Source: Haliclona indistincta (taxonomy: Eukaryota > Porifera > Demospongiae > Haplosclerida > Chalinidae). Taken from it: a stretch of DNA of 64,000 nucleotides. Position 1 is the stretch's first letter, and every line of letters starts with the position of its first letter. The position numbers were made by a program, and so were the translations under genes. Positions 33,201-44,355 of the stretch are shown piece by piece. Location of the stretch: the NCBI GenBank assembly GCA_964017065.1, contig OZ024787.1:3049921-3113920 (forward strand), read 5' to 3'. The notes below the pieces were generated by a model. The model had not been told where the DNA came from. It saw only the letters and a list, made by a program, of their open reading frames with translations, and searched no databases.

Positions 33201-35698
33201 ACATTCACCAAAGTAGTTTTTACCGGTAACTGTGGAGCTGGAAAGAGTTCTCTTGCTCAAGTCATAGTCAAGCTAGCTAATAGAGACAAATTGTTTCATG
33301 TAGTTCCAAAACAGTCAATGAGAGATGGCAAACTCTTCTTTAATGTTGCAATAGAGTACCTAAACATGAGTTTAAGTGAAGATGAGTTTGAGACGAATCC
33401 TTTCACAGCTGGTATAGATTCATACGTTCTTAAAAGCAAGAGAATTGGCAATCTAGTGTTATATGACTTAGCAGGCCAATCAGAGTACTACTTCAGTCAA
33501 AGTGTTATTATGGAGACTGTGATGCGTAAATCACCTGCTATTTTTATTAACCTTGTTGATCTCAGTAAGAGCGATGAAGAGATAACACGAGCTGTTCATT
33601 ACTGGCTTACATTTATTGTGAATGCTGCATCTAAGGCAAGTGGTAGTTCCTGTGTTATAATGGTTGGAAGTCATGCTGATGTGCTTAGTGAAGAACAACT
33701 AGAAACTAAGACGACTCTAGTGAAAGATTTGATGGACAGAAGGATTAAAAAGTTGAATTTTGACTATTTTATGAGAATGGATTGTCGTAAAGGCAATGAT
33801 GATAACTTATTTCCTATTCTTGCACGATGTCAAAGTTCAATATCAGCTAATTCACAACCTGTGAGTATTTATTGTCACATGCTTTATTCATTTCTTCAAA
33901 CAAAGATAGACGAGATTGCTTGCCAGTATCACCAACTAATTGCTTACTTGTCTAAGGAAGAATCACTTGTGCCATCAGACCATTCTCTTCTCAGTGATCT
34001 CTTGGAGTATTTGAGCGACAAAGGGTTATTAATCTATCTAAAGAACAATCAGTGTCTGGAAAGAAGCTGGATAGTGATAAAGAGAGAAGTAATATTGAAG
34101 GATATTAATGGAGAACTGTATAAACCAAAATATTTTAGAGGACATCATCGAATTTCCAGCAGTACCGGTATAATTCGTGTGTCCTCTCTCTCGGAACTGT
34201 TTCCTCAGTATGATCTAGACATGTTAGTAGAGCTAATGGTTGGACTAGAGTTCTGTCATCCTGTAGACTTGTCTGATATGAAAACTAACCTCCGTCCAAT
34301 AGAGTCCACTTCTACTGAAGATGCAACAGATAAATTTCTCTTTTTCCCATCTTTGCTAAAGACTGGGCGACAACCACTACTTCTTCGTGAAACTCAGCTA
34401 TCAGAATCTGACTTAGTTAAGTTTGGATGGTGTCTGGGCTGCATGGACTATGAGTATCAATTCTTAACTAGTAGATTTCTTCATGTTCTCCTTCTTCGAC
34501 TAGCCTACAGATTTCCTCTTCCTAGCGAGAACTATGCTAAAAGCCATGCACTCAGTAAGCTTGAACGGAGGTGTACTGTGTGGACAAATGGAATCTCATG
34601 GCAAAATGAAGATGGCATCAGCACAGTGGTAGAGATTATTCAGCAAAACCGTTGGGTGGTAGTAACAATGAACCATGACAAAGAAATGTGCACACAAATT
34701 GAGTACAGCAAGCATCGCAGTGCTGTCATCAGACTGGTACTTGATCTCCAAAAGGAACTGGTTCCAGACCTCGACACAGTTGAGTGTCTCATCTCACCTA
34801 GCCTATTGCAGCACAGCATGCCATTGGATCATCTCCCTGAATCAGATCTTTTTGTCATTTCTGATGTGGCTAAGTCTATGCTAACTTGTAAGCCGAATAT
34901 CCTCAATTACAAAGATGGTAGCACCAAACTTCCAACTAAACAAGCATTGTTGTTTGAGCCATATCATCTATTGAGCCCCTCCTCTGTGTGTGAGCTAATG
35001 GACGATAGCAAGAGTAACCAGTTAGTCTCCTCTGTCATTCTTAATGAGGTGAGAGAGCGATGTCAGATGCCTCAACTGGAGTCACAGAGCTACTCAACTC
35101 TGAGGAAGCATTTGGACAATGTTAGCTTATTTGCTGGCAGAAATCCTCTGGTAAGTTACACTCATAATGGTAAGACTCATAATTACATGCTTCATGTTTA
35201 CAGGAAGTAGCAAGGCTGGACTTAGATACTGTTCTCAAACAATCAGTATCAATTTTAAAAGGTTTGTAGCCTAGAATATCATGATAATTTTGTGACTTAA
35301 TGGAATTTCTATGCACACGTCAGTTCCTGCAGACCATAGTGCTTCACCATCTGTACCTGCTGCATCACCAGTATCTACTATTGATCTATCTAACATACCC
35401 GATGATGATACATTGAGTGAGTACTGTTGCAATGAGTGTATCAATGTGACTGATTATCATTGCAGATATCTCTCATCTTGCTGATTTGTTGACATCACTG
35501 AAATGCATAAGTAGTGAGTGGTTTGATCTTGGATTGTACCTTGGGTTGGAGCATGGTGCTTTACAAGCGATTGAAGCTGATAACAGGAAGGTCCACCACT
35601 GCTTGCGGGAGATGCTGGCAGCATGGCTCAAAGGTCAGGGAGGAGAGTGTACTAAACAAGCCATTGAAACAGCTCTGTCAAAATTGTCTAGATTCTGA
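30285..35698 (+). CDS. ANK-ROC-COR-Death scaffold protein, copy B (intact)
   Basis: Four exons, 30285-35150, 35204-35261, 35324-35416 and 35466-35698, encode 1749 residues. About 26 ankyrin repeats (residues about 65-965, TPLHxAC and VVQYLI cores, many ending in CDP) are followed by a ROC GTPase domain: P-loop GNCGAGKSS near 980, DLAGQSEYY switch, and VGSHAD at the G4 position. A COR-type region follows to about 1,600, then a linker and a Death domain (EWFDLGLYLGLEHGAL, MLAAWLKGQGG). Layout matches DAPK1 beyond its kinase, so it likely acts as a nucleotide-switched scaffold for death-fold partners; that role is inferred. The ATG at 30,285 is preferred because the upstream 14 codons of the longer ORF span a CTTTTTCAG splice acceptor that is conserved in copy A. 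It is convergent with the NLR relic. Confidence 0.9.
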
Positions 35699-35989
35699 AT
35701 AATTAACACAGTGAGTTGGAATGCTGATCAATTGCTCATTAATTTTGTGTTTATAGGTATTTATCATAATTATGAACCAGCTGCAGTAGAGACAATAGAG
35801 TGAGAAGAGAGGACTTAAATGTTGGAATTCGGAGAAGACTATAGTATCATTAGTAGTCACAGAGATAAAGAGACAAAATGGGCCGGAAGAGTATCTTGTG
35901 ATATCATGGGAGAAACTGTCTCTAAAGCACCATAGTATTTATCATATCTTTCCAGGTCAATTTTTATTAACGAAATCATTTGCAGATCA
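35699..35989. other. ROCO-B 3' flank
   Basis: Homologous to 13,938-14,231, with a possible 3' UTR intron (CACAGTGAG to TTTATAG). No independent gene. Confidence 0.45.
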
Positions 35990-36440
35990 GTGTAGTAATG
36001 AACTGCTGATATTTCCAGAGTGATTCTAGTGATGGTGCATAACAACTCAGCCTCACTTACCAGTACCTCAACAACCCTGTCTATACTGGACTACCACATC
36101 AACAAACCATCAGATCGTGAGTGATGGGATGACCTTCAATTTCAAAAAGGTAGTGATGAAGCAGTGAAAGATAATAATGGTTACTATGTTAATGATGATC
36201 TATTCCCTCAAGAGTATAGGACTGATATGCTAGAGTAGCAGAGATGACTAACAAAGCTACCCACAAAAGAAGAAATGGAAGATAACGATGGATACTATAT
36301 CTGCCAATAAAATGATGACATGTTTCTAGCAGAGTACATTGTACAAGACTTATGATCAAGAAAACAAAACTACTGTAATGAAGCCTAGCAAAGGGAAATT
36401 CAACGATCCAGTCATAACTGAAGAAACAAGTACAGCTTAA
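35990..36440 (+). pseudogene. receptor-like tail relic, copy B
   Basis: Decayed counterpart of 14,232-14,664. The first tail repeat (DNNGYYVNDDLFPQEYRTD) is still open, but the second is interrupted by an insertion and frameshifts after DNDGYY. Greater decay than in copy A suggests no selection on this copy. Confidence 0.4.
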
Positions 36441-36715
36441 TGTGCCTGTTTTTTATGATTCTTTTTATCAGCTAAATCATGCATAATTATATAATAATTT
36501 ATTGTTAAGAAAAATTAAATTTATGTTATGTCAATATTTTGGAATTGAAATTCAACAGGGGAGTAGAGTAAAAATAAACAATAGGAAAGGCTGGTCAAAA
36601 GTCAACAAAGAAGTTCCACAACAACAACTAGCTAGCGAAGTGTAAATAATTATCGTAAATTAAAGATCAAGCTGAGTCTATTTACAAAATGACAAGAAGG
36701 ATTGAGATGGAGTTG

Positions 36716-37345
36716 GGAATTATACAATATTTGTGTTAGATTGTTTCAGCAAGTGCTTGTAGTTTTCTTGGATGTGCGGTGGTAGTTTGTCGTAATTTTT
36801 GTTCGAATTCTCAACTCCTTTATTTGGCGGTTGGCAGCAGTTTCAATTAACTGGAGCATATTAGTAGAGGCATCTTTCAACTTATCACGATCTCTTATTT
36901 GATCAAGTTGTAGGATTTCTAGTGTTTCGTGTGACTGCACAAGGTTAGTAAGACTCATTGTCTTTAGGTTCCGCAATTGCCAGGTAGGTCAGCGAAGTAA
37001 ATTTTTGAATCAATGCAACAAGCTGGTGAAGAATATTACGTGAGATAGTGAGCTTATCGAGTTTTTCATTCCTGTGTGGAAGAAGCTCGGTTTTAATGAT
37101 GATGTCACTGCAACTAATTACCAATTGAAGTTCCTGAACCGAAGATTGTTGCAGCAGTAATGGTATAAATGTGTTAATACCTGATTCACCATAGCCCATT
37201 ATAGTAGAATAGTAGCCTCAATCTATTCTCTGGTGCAATAAGCTGTCACTTCATCCTCATCTTGAATATTAACATTGACTAGTTCAAGAAGCCAAAGATT
37301 GGATTATTCGCTCAAAGAAGTGATTACGTGAGAAAGGGACATGCA
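36716..37345 (-). pseudogene. NLR relic, copy B (3' end only)
   Basis: Matches only the C-terminal about 200 codons of the NLR at 14,949-15,580 (LRR-like segments such as KLTISRNILHQL and NIRTH-free tail). Small deletions, including 12 bp near 36,955 and others, break the frame, giving two overlapping short ORFs. The CARD, Death and NACHT regions are absent. Homology stops abruptly at about 37,345 where repeat DNA (GGGCAACGCCAGAGAGCAG) begins, so the loss is associated with a repeat junction, which is also the right end of the duplicated unit. Confidence 0.85.
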
Positions 37346-37433
37346 TGGGGCAACGCCAGAGAGCAGATCTATAAGTGTCTTTGGACGTATAAAATCCAAT
37401 GCCAGGCAAAAATACCAGCGTTTGAACACTAAC
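37346..37433. repeat. fragment of dispersed repeat R1
   Basis: GGGCAACGCCAGAGAGCAG followed by TTTGGACGTATAAAAT and ATACCAGCG matches 38,460-38,545 and 54,280-54,355. It marks the breakpoint of the NLR relic. Confidence 0.75.
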
Positions 37434-37815
37434 AAGGAAATAAAAGAGTTTTCTAACGAAATCAAAAGGATGTAGGGATAAAGAAATCTGCTATTGGTTG
37501 ACAATGAAGGAACTATGTTAACAATTGACTTGCTAACATACCATAGATTTCTACATCAGTAGCTGCTGTGGCTGACTATAGCTAGCAGTTCAGCTAGTTG
37601 CTGTTAACTGACACCTGACATGCATTGAATTGCATTCAGCCTGTGACAAAATAATCAAAAGCTTATGTACAGCCTGTGATGTAGGGGTCTATGGTCTGTT
37701 AGCAAGTCAATTGTGACCATTCCATGCTAGTTCCTTGTTGGTTTACATCGTCAACCAAAGCAGATTTCTTTATCCCTACATCTTTTTGATTTCGTTAGAA
37801 ATCTTTATAATGATT
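37434..37815. mobile_element. foldback element F2, copy 1
   Basis: Inverted arms of about 150-165 bp: GAAATCAAAAGGATGTAGGG on the left pairs with CCCTACATCTTTTTGATTTC on the right, around a CTATAGCTAG-containing centre. A second copy occupies the RPTOR intron at 53,535-53,929. Both are followed by the same CTTGTTTGTGTCC stretch, so the element and its right flank moved or were copied together. Confidence 0.8.
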
Positions 37816-38640
37816 TATAATTGTTCTTGTTTGTGTCCTTTTTCCTTTTTCAGTGAGCTGCAAATTTTTGGAATTTGGCAAGATCATGCATCTCTTTGTT
37901 TCCACCATTAGCTTGGTTTGCTTTTGTTGACAATAATCAGTATTTCTTTATGTGAGCTCGGTTTGTGTGAACAGCATACGAGCCCCGCCCACTCTGGTTT
38001 TAAGAAAATTTGGTACGGCTGTAAAGCCTGTAATACTATCTGGCAAGCAGCAGAACGGTGATACTACATGTACACGAGCTTATTACTCGGTGAGTTGTTC
38101 TTCGAAGACTCCAGACGCCCTCCATACGACGATACTCTAATTCTAGAATTCGTGTGATTGGTCACGTGCGTATTGCGTCATCACAATAATGGCGTCTAAC
38201 ACTTGACTGATGACCGTTCGTGATCGTGAACTCGTCAAATGTATATCGTCGTTTCGCTAACACTACGTTCACCTGCCAGGAGAATTTCACGACTGTTCGT
38301 GGGTGTTTTGGTCTTGGCACTGCTCGCGTAAAGGCGCCAGGCGCGCTGAAGAAAGAAGAAGAAAACTCGGGAAGATGCATGAGGAACTCGATTTTCACAG
38401 TTTCCTGATTCGTCACTTTAGTAACAATTTTGAGCAATCACCTTGCTACTGTAAGATGGGGCAACGCCAGAGAGCAGGTCTAAGTGACTTTGGACGTATA
38501 AAATTAATCACCAGGCGAAATATCAGCGTTAGAACGCTATAATACATTTATGTAGCCGCCATTTTGTTTTCTCGATGGTCCCTACATTAGGGAGGCACTA
38601 CCGTGCCTCCCTGATACATTGCATGTAGCCGCCATCTTGT
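37816..38640. repeat. dispersed repeat R1, copy 1
   Basis: The block 38,262-38,620 matches 54,070-54,440 (GGAGAATTTCACGA, GCACTGCTCGCGTAAAGGCG, GGGCAACGCCAGAGAGCAG, ATGTAGCCGCCAT). It ends in a small hairpin GGGAGGCACTACCGTGCCTCCC. No conserved coding frame. Upstream, 37,816-38,261 contains no recognisable gene. Confidence 0.75.
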
Positions 38641-39056
38641 TTTTCAGTTTATCCTACATAGGAAGGCCTTCCTAATAACTATAAAACTAGCTATAGAGAA
38701 TATAAACAATACTCCTTCATCAGTTGGTGGAGCACTACACTATTCAGCTCAAGGCAGCTTGTTGCATGCTGTGAAGCGGCTCAATCCATCTTTGGTCCTG
38801 ATTTGTGCTGAGTACACAACCTACTACATGAATTGTAGACTTGTAGTTGTAAATTACAACTACTTGTAATGAATAATTACCTTGGCCTCTTTTAATTATA
38901 TTTACAGTTTTACTAAGAATCTCTGATTGGCCAATCGAGAATCTATGAATAGTACTAATAATTATAATATTATTATGTTTCGGAGTAGACAGCTGACGAC
39001 TAGCTGTGCCTTTGACCAACGCCCACTGAGACTAGTACATGATAATACCTTTTCAA
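38641..39056. other. GTPase upstream region
   Basis: No gene. AT-rich 5' flank of the GTPase gene. No TATA box is certain. Confidence 0.4.
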
Positions 39057-40277
39057 ATGGCAGAGGGAAGATCGATTGATGAGTCGCTGAAACCTCGTGA
39101 AAGTCGTGAAGATTTAATTCGAGCCATTTTTCGCGGATATCTGAACTGTGACACTGGTCACCGACAGCTTAGACTAATTGCCATTGGAGAAACAGGACAA
39201 GGAAAGTCAGCTTTAGTTAACGGACTTTTGGGAGATGAAGTGGCCACAGAAGGTACTACACTGGATGCTGGGACGAAGAAGGTCGCTAAACACACGAATA
39301 GTGATGGGATCGCTGTGGTGTGGGATACGCCTGGATTCGGGATGGACGACGCGGAGAAAGACAAGCAGAAAGTTGAACAAATGGCGAGTGAGTGTGCAGG
39401 ACAAGTTGACCTATTGTTGTACTGCATTCGAATGGACCACGATCGATGGCCCAAGAATTCTGATATAGTTACAATTCGCATGATGACCGAAACTTTTGGA
39501 CCAAAAATTTGGCGATATTGCCAATTCGTGTTGACTTTTGCAAATCGAGTCGTTGTTAGCAGTGTGGAGGAAGATGTTGATGACCCTGATCAGTACTTTT
39601 CCGAGAAAGTTTGGGAATTTGAGGAGCAAGTGAGGAAGGCTTTGAAAGAACATGGCCATCTGTCTGAAGAAGAAATTCAAGAAATTCGTGTTGTTGCTGT
39701 AGGTGATCCTCGACCTCGCAAGAAGAGCAAGTCATGGAAGTTGCCAACTACTGAAGATTGGTTTGTAGATTTATGGCTTGCAGTTTCCCAACGAATTCAA
39801 CAATCTGCGCTTCCGACTCTTCTTCAGCTCAACAGGCATCGTTTGGATTTAGATGAAGATTCACTCAATCCAGCACCAGCAGAGGAGGCAGAGACTCACT
39901 CACGCCCTCTGACCTACCATGCAGTGCACATTGATGAACACACTGAACTTTCAGACATATCTTTGGATTGCAGTGAATCGATTCGAACGACTTTACCAGC
40001 TGATGTAGCAGATCCTGTAGAGGAGCAGGTACCAAATGACATACCACACAGACGCTCAATTCCTTTATATCGTATCATTTACGAGCAACTGAAAAACGAG
40101 CAGTCCGCCTTTTCACATTATGTGAGATTCTACTGGGAACAAGAAGGACAGAAACTTAAAGTTTTTGGTCACATGAAAGGCTTGATGCATGGAATAAGTC
40201 ATTGGCTCAAGTGTCGACGTGAACCTGCAATAAACTGGCAAGAAGAACAAGATACTGACAATACAAGCTCTATATAG
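39057..40277 (+). CDS. AIG1/GIMAP-like GTPase
   Basis: Single-exon ORF, 406 residues from the ATG at 39,057; an ATG 18 nt upstream exists, but alignment with two paralogues places the conserved start (MAE/MAC) here. P-loop GETGQGKS at residues 44-51, G3 DTPGFG at 90-95 and the AIG1-type hydrophobic box LLLYCIRM. At the G4 position it reads LTFAN, so the usual guanine-reading Asp is Asn. A family signature VGDPRPRKKSKSWKLPTTED and WFVDLWLAVSQRIQQSALP follows, then an acidic linker and a conserved C-terminal module (RRSIPLYRIIYEQLKN). No transmembrane segment is seen. It is likely a membrane-associated or oligomeric GTPase of the immune-related AIG1 class. Neighbours are two relics and another intact member at 50,358. 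Confidence 0.88.
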   Translation: MAEGRSIDESLKPRESREDLIRAIFRGYLNCDTGHRQLRLIAIGETGQGKSALVNGLLGDEVATEGTTLDAGTKKVAKHTNSDGIAVVWDTPGFGMDDAEKDKQKVEQMASECAGQVDLLLYCIRMDHDRWPKNSDIVTIRMMTETFGPKIWRYCQFVLTFANRVVVSSVEEDVDDPDQYFSEKVWEFEEQVRKALKEHGHLSEEEIQEIRVVAVGDPRPRKKSKSWKLPTTEDWFVDLWLAVSQRIQQSALPTLLQLNRHRLDLDEDSLNPAPAEEAETHSRPLTYHAVHIDEHTELSDISLDCSESIRTTLPADVADPVEEQVPNDIPHRRSIPLYRIIYEQLKNEQSAFSHYVRFYWEQEGQKLKVFGHMKGLMHGISHWLKCRREPAINWQEEQDTDNTSSI

Positions 40278-41518
40278 TGTACTAGTTATCTTTTTAACTC
40301 ATTTCCTTTTTGTAGCTACCTGTACTGTACTAGAGACACGTGCACTATACTGTAGAATAAATACATGTATGTGTACCAACAGTGAATGAAGTGTATGTGT
40401 ACAATAAGAGGAACAGACTTGTGTACCTTCTTGCCAACTACTCCTGGCTATAATACAAATACATGACTAATTGTGTGTAATCTTGGACAGAGTCCATATT
40501 TTCTACAACATTTAGTTTGATGCTTATGAATTCATATTAAAATTCATTGTTCATGAACTCTGTATTACTTGCAGCATTAGCTACATGCATCTCATCAGAG
40601 TCACACAGTTTCTGTTTGTTGAAGAATAACTGTTAGATAAGGTATGGATTGGCTTTGTGAAGAAAGATAAACATAACTTGCTGATGTATGTTATCAGAAG
40701 CCCACAAAGCTAATTGATGCGCACAAACCGGATGCGCATGTCATTTTTTGTCTGCCTGTCCTACATTGTTTTTGTCGATGTTGATGTTTATGCACTGTTT
40801 TGGCCATAATTTTATTATAGTCACCTGATGGTGAGGTACAGAGCAAATTGTATTGGCTTTAACCATTGGTGATTAATTTGATCATGTGGCTCTGACCTAA
40901 GTGTGACATGGTTGGTCATTCATTTGACCAGTGAAAATGGTGGGAAATGCCACCATGAAGTGTGGTTGTGGTCCTGTATTAAGGCCCTATAATAGCAATA
41001 CACAAGGAATGATGTCCTTGATTATTATACACATATTTCTGTATGTTTTTACTGCTTTTGCAGTTTATTAATGTTCTGCCTATAACTGCTTCGATAATTA
41101 TGAACTCACTAAGCATAACAATACACTGAATACACGCATCACTGAAGACCAAATACTGGCTTTGTGTATTTTGCAGGCTCGAGTTTTTTCCAGTAGTGAC
41201 TAGCTACAATCAACAATGTTTGTAATGGTTCTCTCTCGATATTTTTTTATACACCTAATATCAATTAATTATACTAAAAAAATTAATAAGATTGGAAAAC
41301 GGCTAGCTATGCATGAACAGTGATTACTGTGACAACAGTTGTGAATAAATAATTGGTAAGGATATATGCCTTTTCTATGCATTTGTCATTTCATTAGCTG
41401 AGACACTGAGTCACTTATATTGGTCAACACCACACCTGACACTATACTCGCATGTACAGGGAGAGGTGTGGTGTTGACCACAAATTAACAGCCCCTGTTT
41501 GCAGTTTAATTTCTAAAA
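40278..41518. other. spacer with relics of the unrecognised gene
   Basis: No intact gene. From about 40,745 to 41,215 it matches 48,955-49,400 and, weakly, the unrecognised exons at 1,848-2,454 (TGTTTTTGTCGATGTTGATG, CAGTGAAAATGGTGGGAA, TGTGGTTGTGGTCCTGT). The frames are broken. Confidence 0.5.
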
Positions 41519-41745
41519 GAATACAACAATCTCCTCTTCTGACTTTTCTTTAGCTTAACAAGCATCATTTGGATCAAGATGAAGATTCACTCAATCCAGC
41601 AACAGCAGAGGGGGCAAAAACTCGCCTCTCACTCTGACCTACCATGCAGTGCACGCTGATGAACACACTGAAGTTCCAGATATATCTTTGGATTGCAGTG
41701 ACATACATACCACACTGTCACTCAATATAATAAATTATTATCGTA
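41519..41745 (+). pseudogene. AIG1-like GTPase relic 1
   Basis: Matches the middle of the GTPase coding sequence at about 39,794-39,975 (CTTAACAAGCATCATTTGGA, GATGAAGATTCACTCAATCC, GATGAACACACTGAA) with frameshifts, and lacks the GTPase domain itself. A sister relic is at 49,540-49,800 within the same duplicated block. Confidence 0.75.
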
Positions 41746-42057
41746 TCAGTAATATTGCTTCAGTCTGGCCACTGTTGTCTATTCTGGCTGTAATTTTATG
41801 CTAGATCAGCCTTATTCTGCACTCAATGAGAATATGGCTGATTCGCTAGTCTGTAATGAAAATTTTTCTTGTACATGTACATGGTCATGCGTTACATATC
41901 TATCATACAAAAATTATAATATGTAATCAGAGATGCTAGGTGTACAATGTACATTATAGTCAGTGATGTTACCATTGGTGAAATCAGCACTGGGTGGGTA
42001 CTGCTAATTCTCAAAAACCGTGCTATCAAAGCATGTAGCTATATAAATATATTTAAT

Positions 42058-42700
42058 AACCTACGTGGCCCACTCAGTGAATAGCCACTATCCTCCGGAA
42101 CCATACGGATGATGGAAGGAGGAGATTGGTAAAACCGCAAGGGACACTCCCCGTATTCAACCCACCCGCCCGGGTGGGTCGTCCCTGCAATATGCAGGGG
42201 CCAATGTAACAACCACCTTATAGGTTGGTCGTCCCTGCAATATGCAGGGGCCAGTGTAACAACCACCTTATAGGTTGGTCGTCCCTGCAATATGCAGGGG
42301 CCAGTGTAACAACCACCTTATAGGTTGGTCGCCCTGCCAAGCAGGGGCCTAATGTAACAACCACCTTATAGGTTGGTCGCCCTGCCAAGCAGGGGCCTAG
42401 TGCAACAACCACCTTGCGGTTGGTCGCCCTGCCAAGCAGGGGCCTTTAAATGTAGATATCCGACCATACACATCGGTCGCCCTGTCCATAAGCAGGGGGC
42501 CACCCACACTACATGTGCACCACCCAAATTACTCCGAATGATAAGTGCAGGTGTGCCCTACCAGTCGGAGGGATTTGCATGCAGGCTGCACCCTCACCAT
42601 GCTTCATTCTGCCACCAGATTGAACTAAGCAGACACTGCTAGGATTACTAGAAGGGAGTGTGTATTGACGACTCGAGAGACGTCAACGCCAGCTACCATA
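42058..42700. repeat. direct repeat D1, copy 1, with 50-bp hairpin units
   Basis: Nearly identical to 43,073-43,715. It contains about six tandem units of 45-50 bp, each with a hairpin CCCTGCAATATGCAGGGG or GCCCTGCCAAGCAGGGGC and a shared spacer GTAACAACCACCTTATAGG. The repeat-hairpin-spacer look is CRISPR-like, but the spacers are themselves repeats. Confidence 0.9.
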
Positions 42701-43067
42701 GTTATGCAAGTTATGTTTACTTCCCAGTACATGTAAATTGCGCAACCATGGGGAGTGTATGTCATCATGACACCGATGCCCTTGCGGAGCTCACACTCTG
42801 AGAGTGGAGAAGTTTACGAACAACACATAACTGAAGAAGAGAAAGTGATGGACACATAAGAGAGAGGAAGAAAGAAGAGGGGATAATATGCCAGGGAGAG
42901 TAAGAAAGGAAAAACATACTGATAAGGAAAGGGAGAAGAATAGTAGAGGGAGAGGAGGGAGGGAGACAGCAAGGATGGTCATGCTGGTCCTCACGTGACA
43001 ATGATTGTGGAATAGGGGAGTGTCCACTTGTTATTAACTATGCCTATGCACTGAGGCATAAGCATGT
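42701..43067. other. unique part and end of the short unit
   Basis: About 260 bp of unit-specific DNA, purine-rich at 42,820-42,975 on the plus strand, followed by the shared end block also found at 48,714-48,816. No gene. Confidence 0.6.
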
Positions 43068-43072
43068 ATTTA

Positions 43073-43715
43073 ATAACCTACGTGGCCCACTCAGTGAATA
43101 GCCACTATCCTCCGGAACCATACGGATGATGGAAGGAGGAGATTGGTAAAACCGCAAGGGACACTCCCCGTATTCAACCCACCCGCCCGGGTGGGTCGTC
43201 CCTGCAATATGCAGGGGCCAATGTAACAACCACCTTATAGGTTGGTCGTCCCTGCAATATGCAGGGGCCAGTGTAACAACCACCTTATAGGTTGGTCGTC
43301 CCTGCAATATGCAGGGGCCAGTGTAACAACCACCTTATAGGTTGGTCGCCCTGCCAAGCAGGGGCCTAATGTAACAACCACCTTATAGGTTGGTCGCCCT
43401 GCCAAGCAGGGGCCTAGTGCAACAACCACCTTGCGGTTGGTCGCCCTGCCAAGCAGGGGCCTTTAAATGTAGATATCCGACCATACACATCGGTCGCCCT
43501 GTCCATAAGCAGGGGGCCACCCACACTACATGTGCACCACCCAAATTACTCCGAATGATAAGTGCAGGTGTGCCCTACCAGTCGGAGGGATTTGCATGCA
43601 GGCTGCACCCTCACCATGCTTCATTCTGCCACCAGATTGAACTAAGCAGACACTGCTAGGATTACTAGAAGGGAGTGTGTATTGACGACTCGAGAGACGT
43701 CAACGCCCACCCAAC
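43073..43715. repeat. direct repeat D1, copy 2, with 50-bp hairpin units
   Basis: Essentially the same sequence as 42,058-42,700, including every hairpin variant in order, which indicates a very recent duplication or ongoing homogenisation. Confidence 0.9.
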
Positions 43716-44202
43716 ACACTCCCTAGACTGATTCTCTTCCCCTCTACCAATAGACTATCCAACACGGTTCATTCTAACCTAACCTCTTAGGCCATAATAC
43801 CCGCCCTGAGACCACCTATGCTAACTTGTACGCATGATTAATGCTCAAGTGTTGTACGCATGATACCACCTCAACACCCCAGCATGCGAGAGGAAGAGCA
43901 CGGGGATAGTATAGTTCATGAGTCATTCTCTCAGGAATTGTTGAACCACATATCGCGAGGACCGGGGCGTCACATACATATGCACATAGTGCATAGCGAG
44001 CAATTCCGGCGGGAGGAAACCCTGACAAATTTGGCCAATTGTCGAGCATTCGCCAACATAACATTCGCCTAAGTCTGCTTTTTCTATTGCAGTAATACGT
44101 GAGCCAGGCTCTTGACGCCAAAATTAAATTCGCCAGCACACAAAATCTGGGTCACTCGCCAAAATTTGACCCCCAAATCTCCCGCCATACGGTATATCCA
44201 GC

Positions 44203-44355
44203 ATTGTAGGCTGGGCAGCCACTACGAGCACTAAAGTCACCCTGCCCGTGCAGCATCATGAGCTGGGAAACCACTATTAGCGCCAGCACGATGGTGACCA
44301 CTCCACATCATAGCATAATACTTGGATGGACACCTGCGGGAAACCTAGTGAGTTA
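44203..44355 (+). ncRNA. 5S rRNA-like segment 1 (SINE3-type candidate)
   Basis: TAATACTTGGATGG followed by ACACCTGCGGGAAACC resembles the box-C end of 5S rRNA (TTAGTACTTGGATGGG, then GACCGCCTGGGAA). Upstream GAGCACTAAAGT resembles the 5S GATCACCGAAGTTAAGC helix. It is too diverged to be a functional 5S gene. A second, related segment is 1.1 kb downstream. Confidence 0.35.

Noticed and set aside
41446..41480. Small inverted repeat GGTCAACACCACACC / GGTGTGGTGTTGACC
   Set aside because: It is a real short hairpin with arms at about 41,422 and 41,463, but too small and isolated to assign to an element or regulatory role.
42178..42500. CRISPR-like array of palindromic repeats and spacers
   Set aside because: The spacers are nearly identical to one another, the whole array is duplicated at 43,190-43,515, the DNA is eukaryotic with spliced genes, and no cas-like gene is present.
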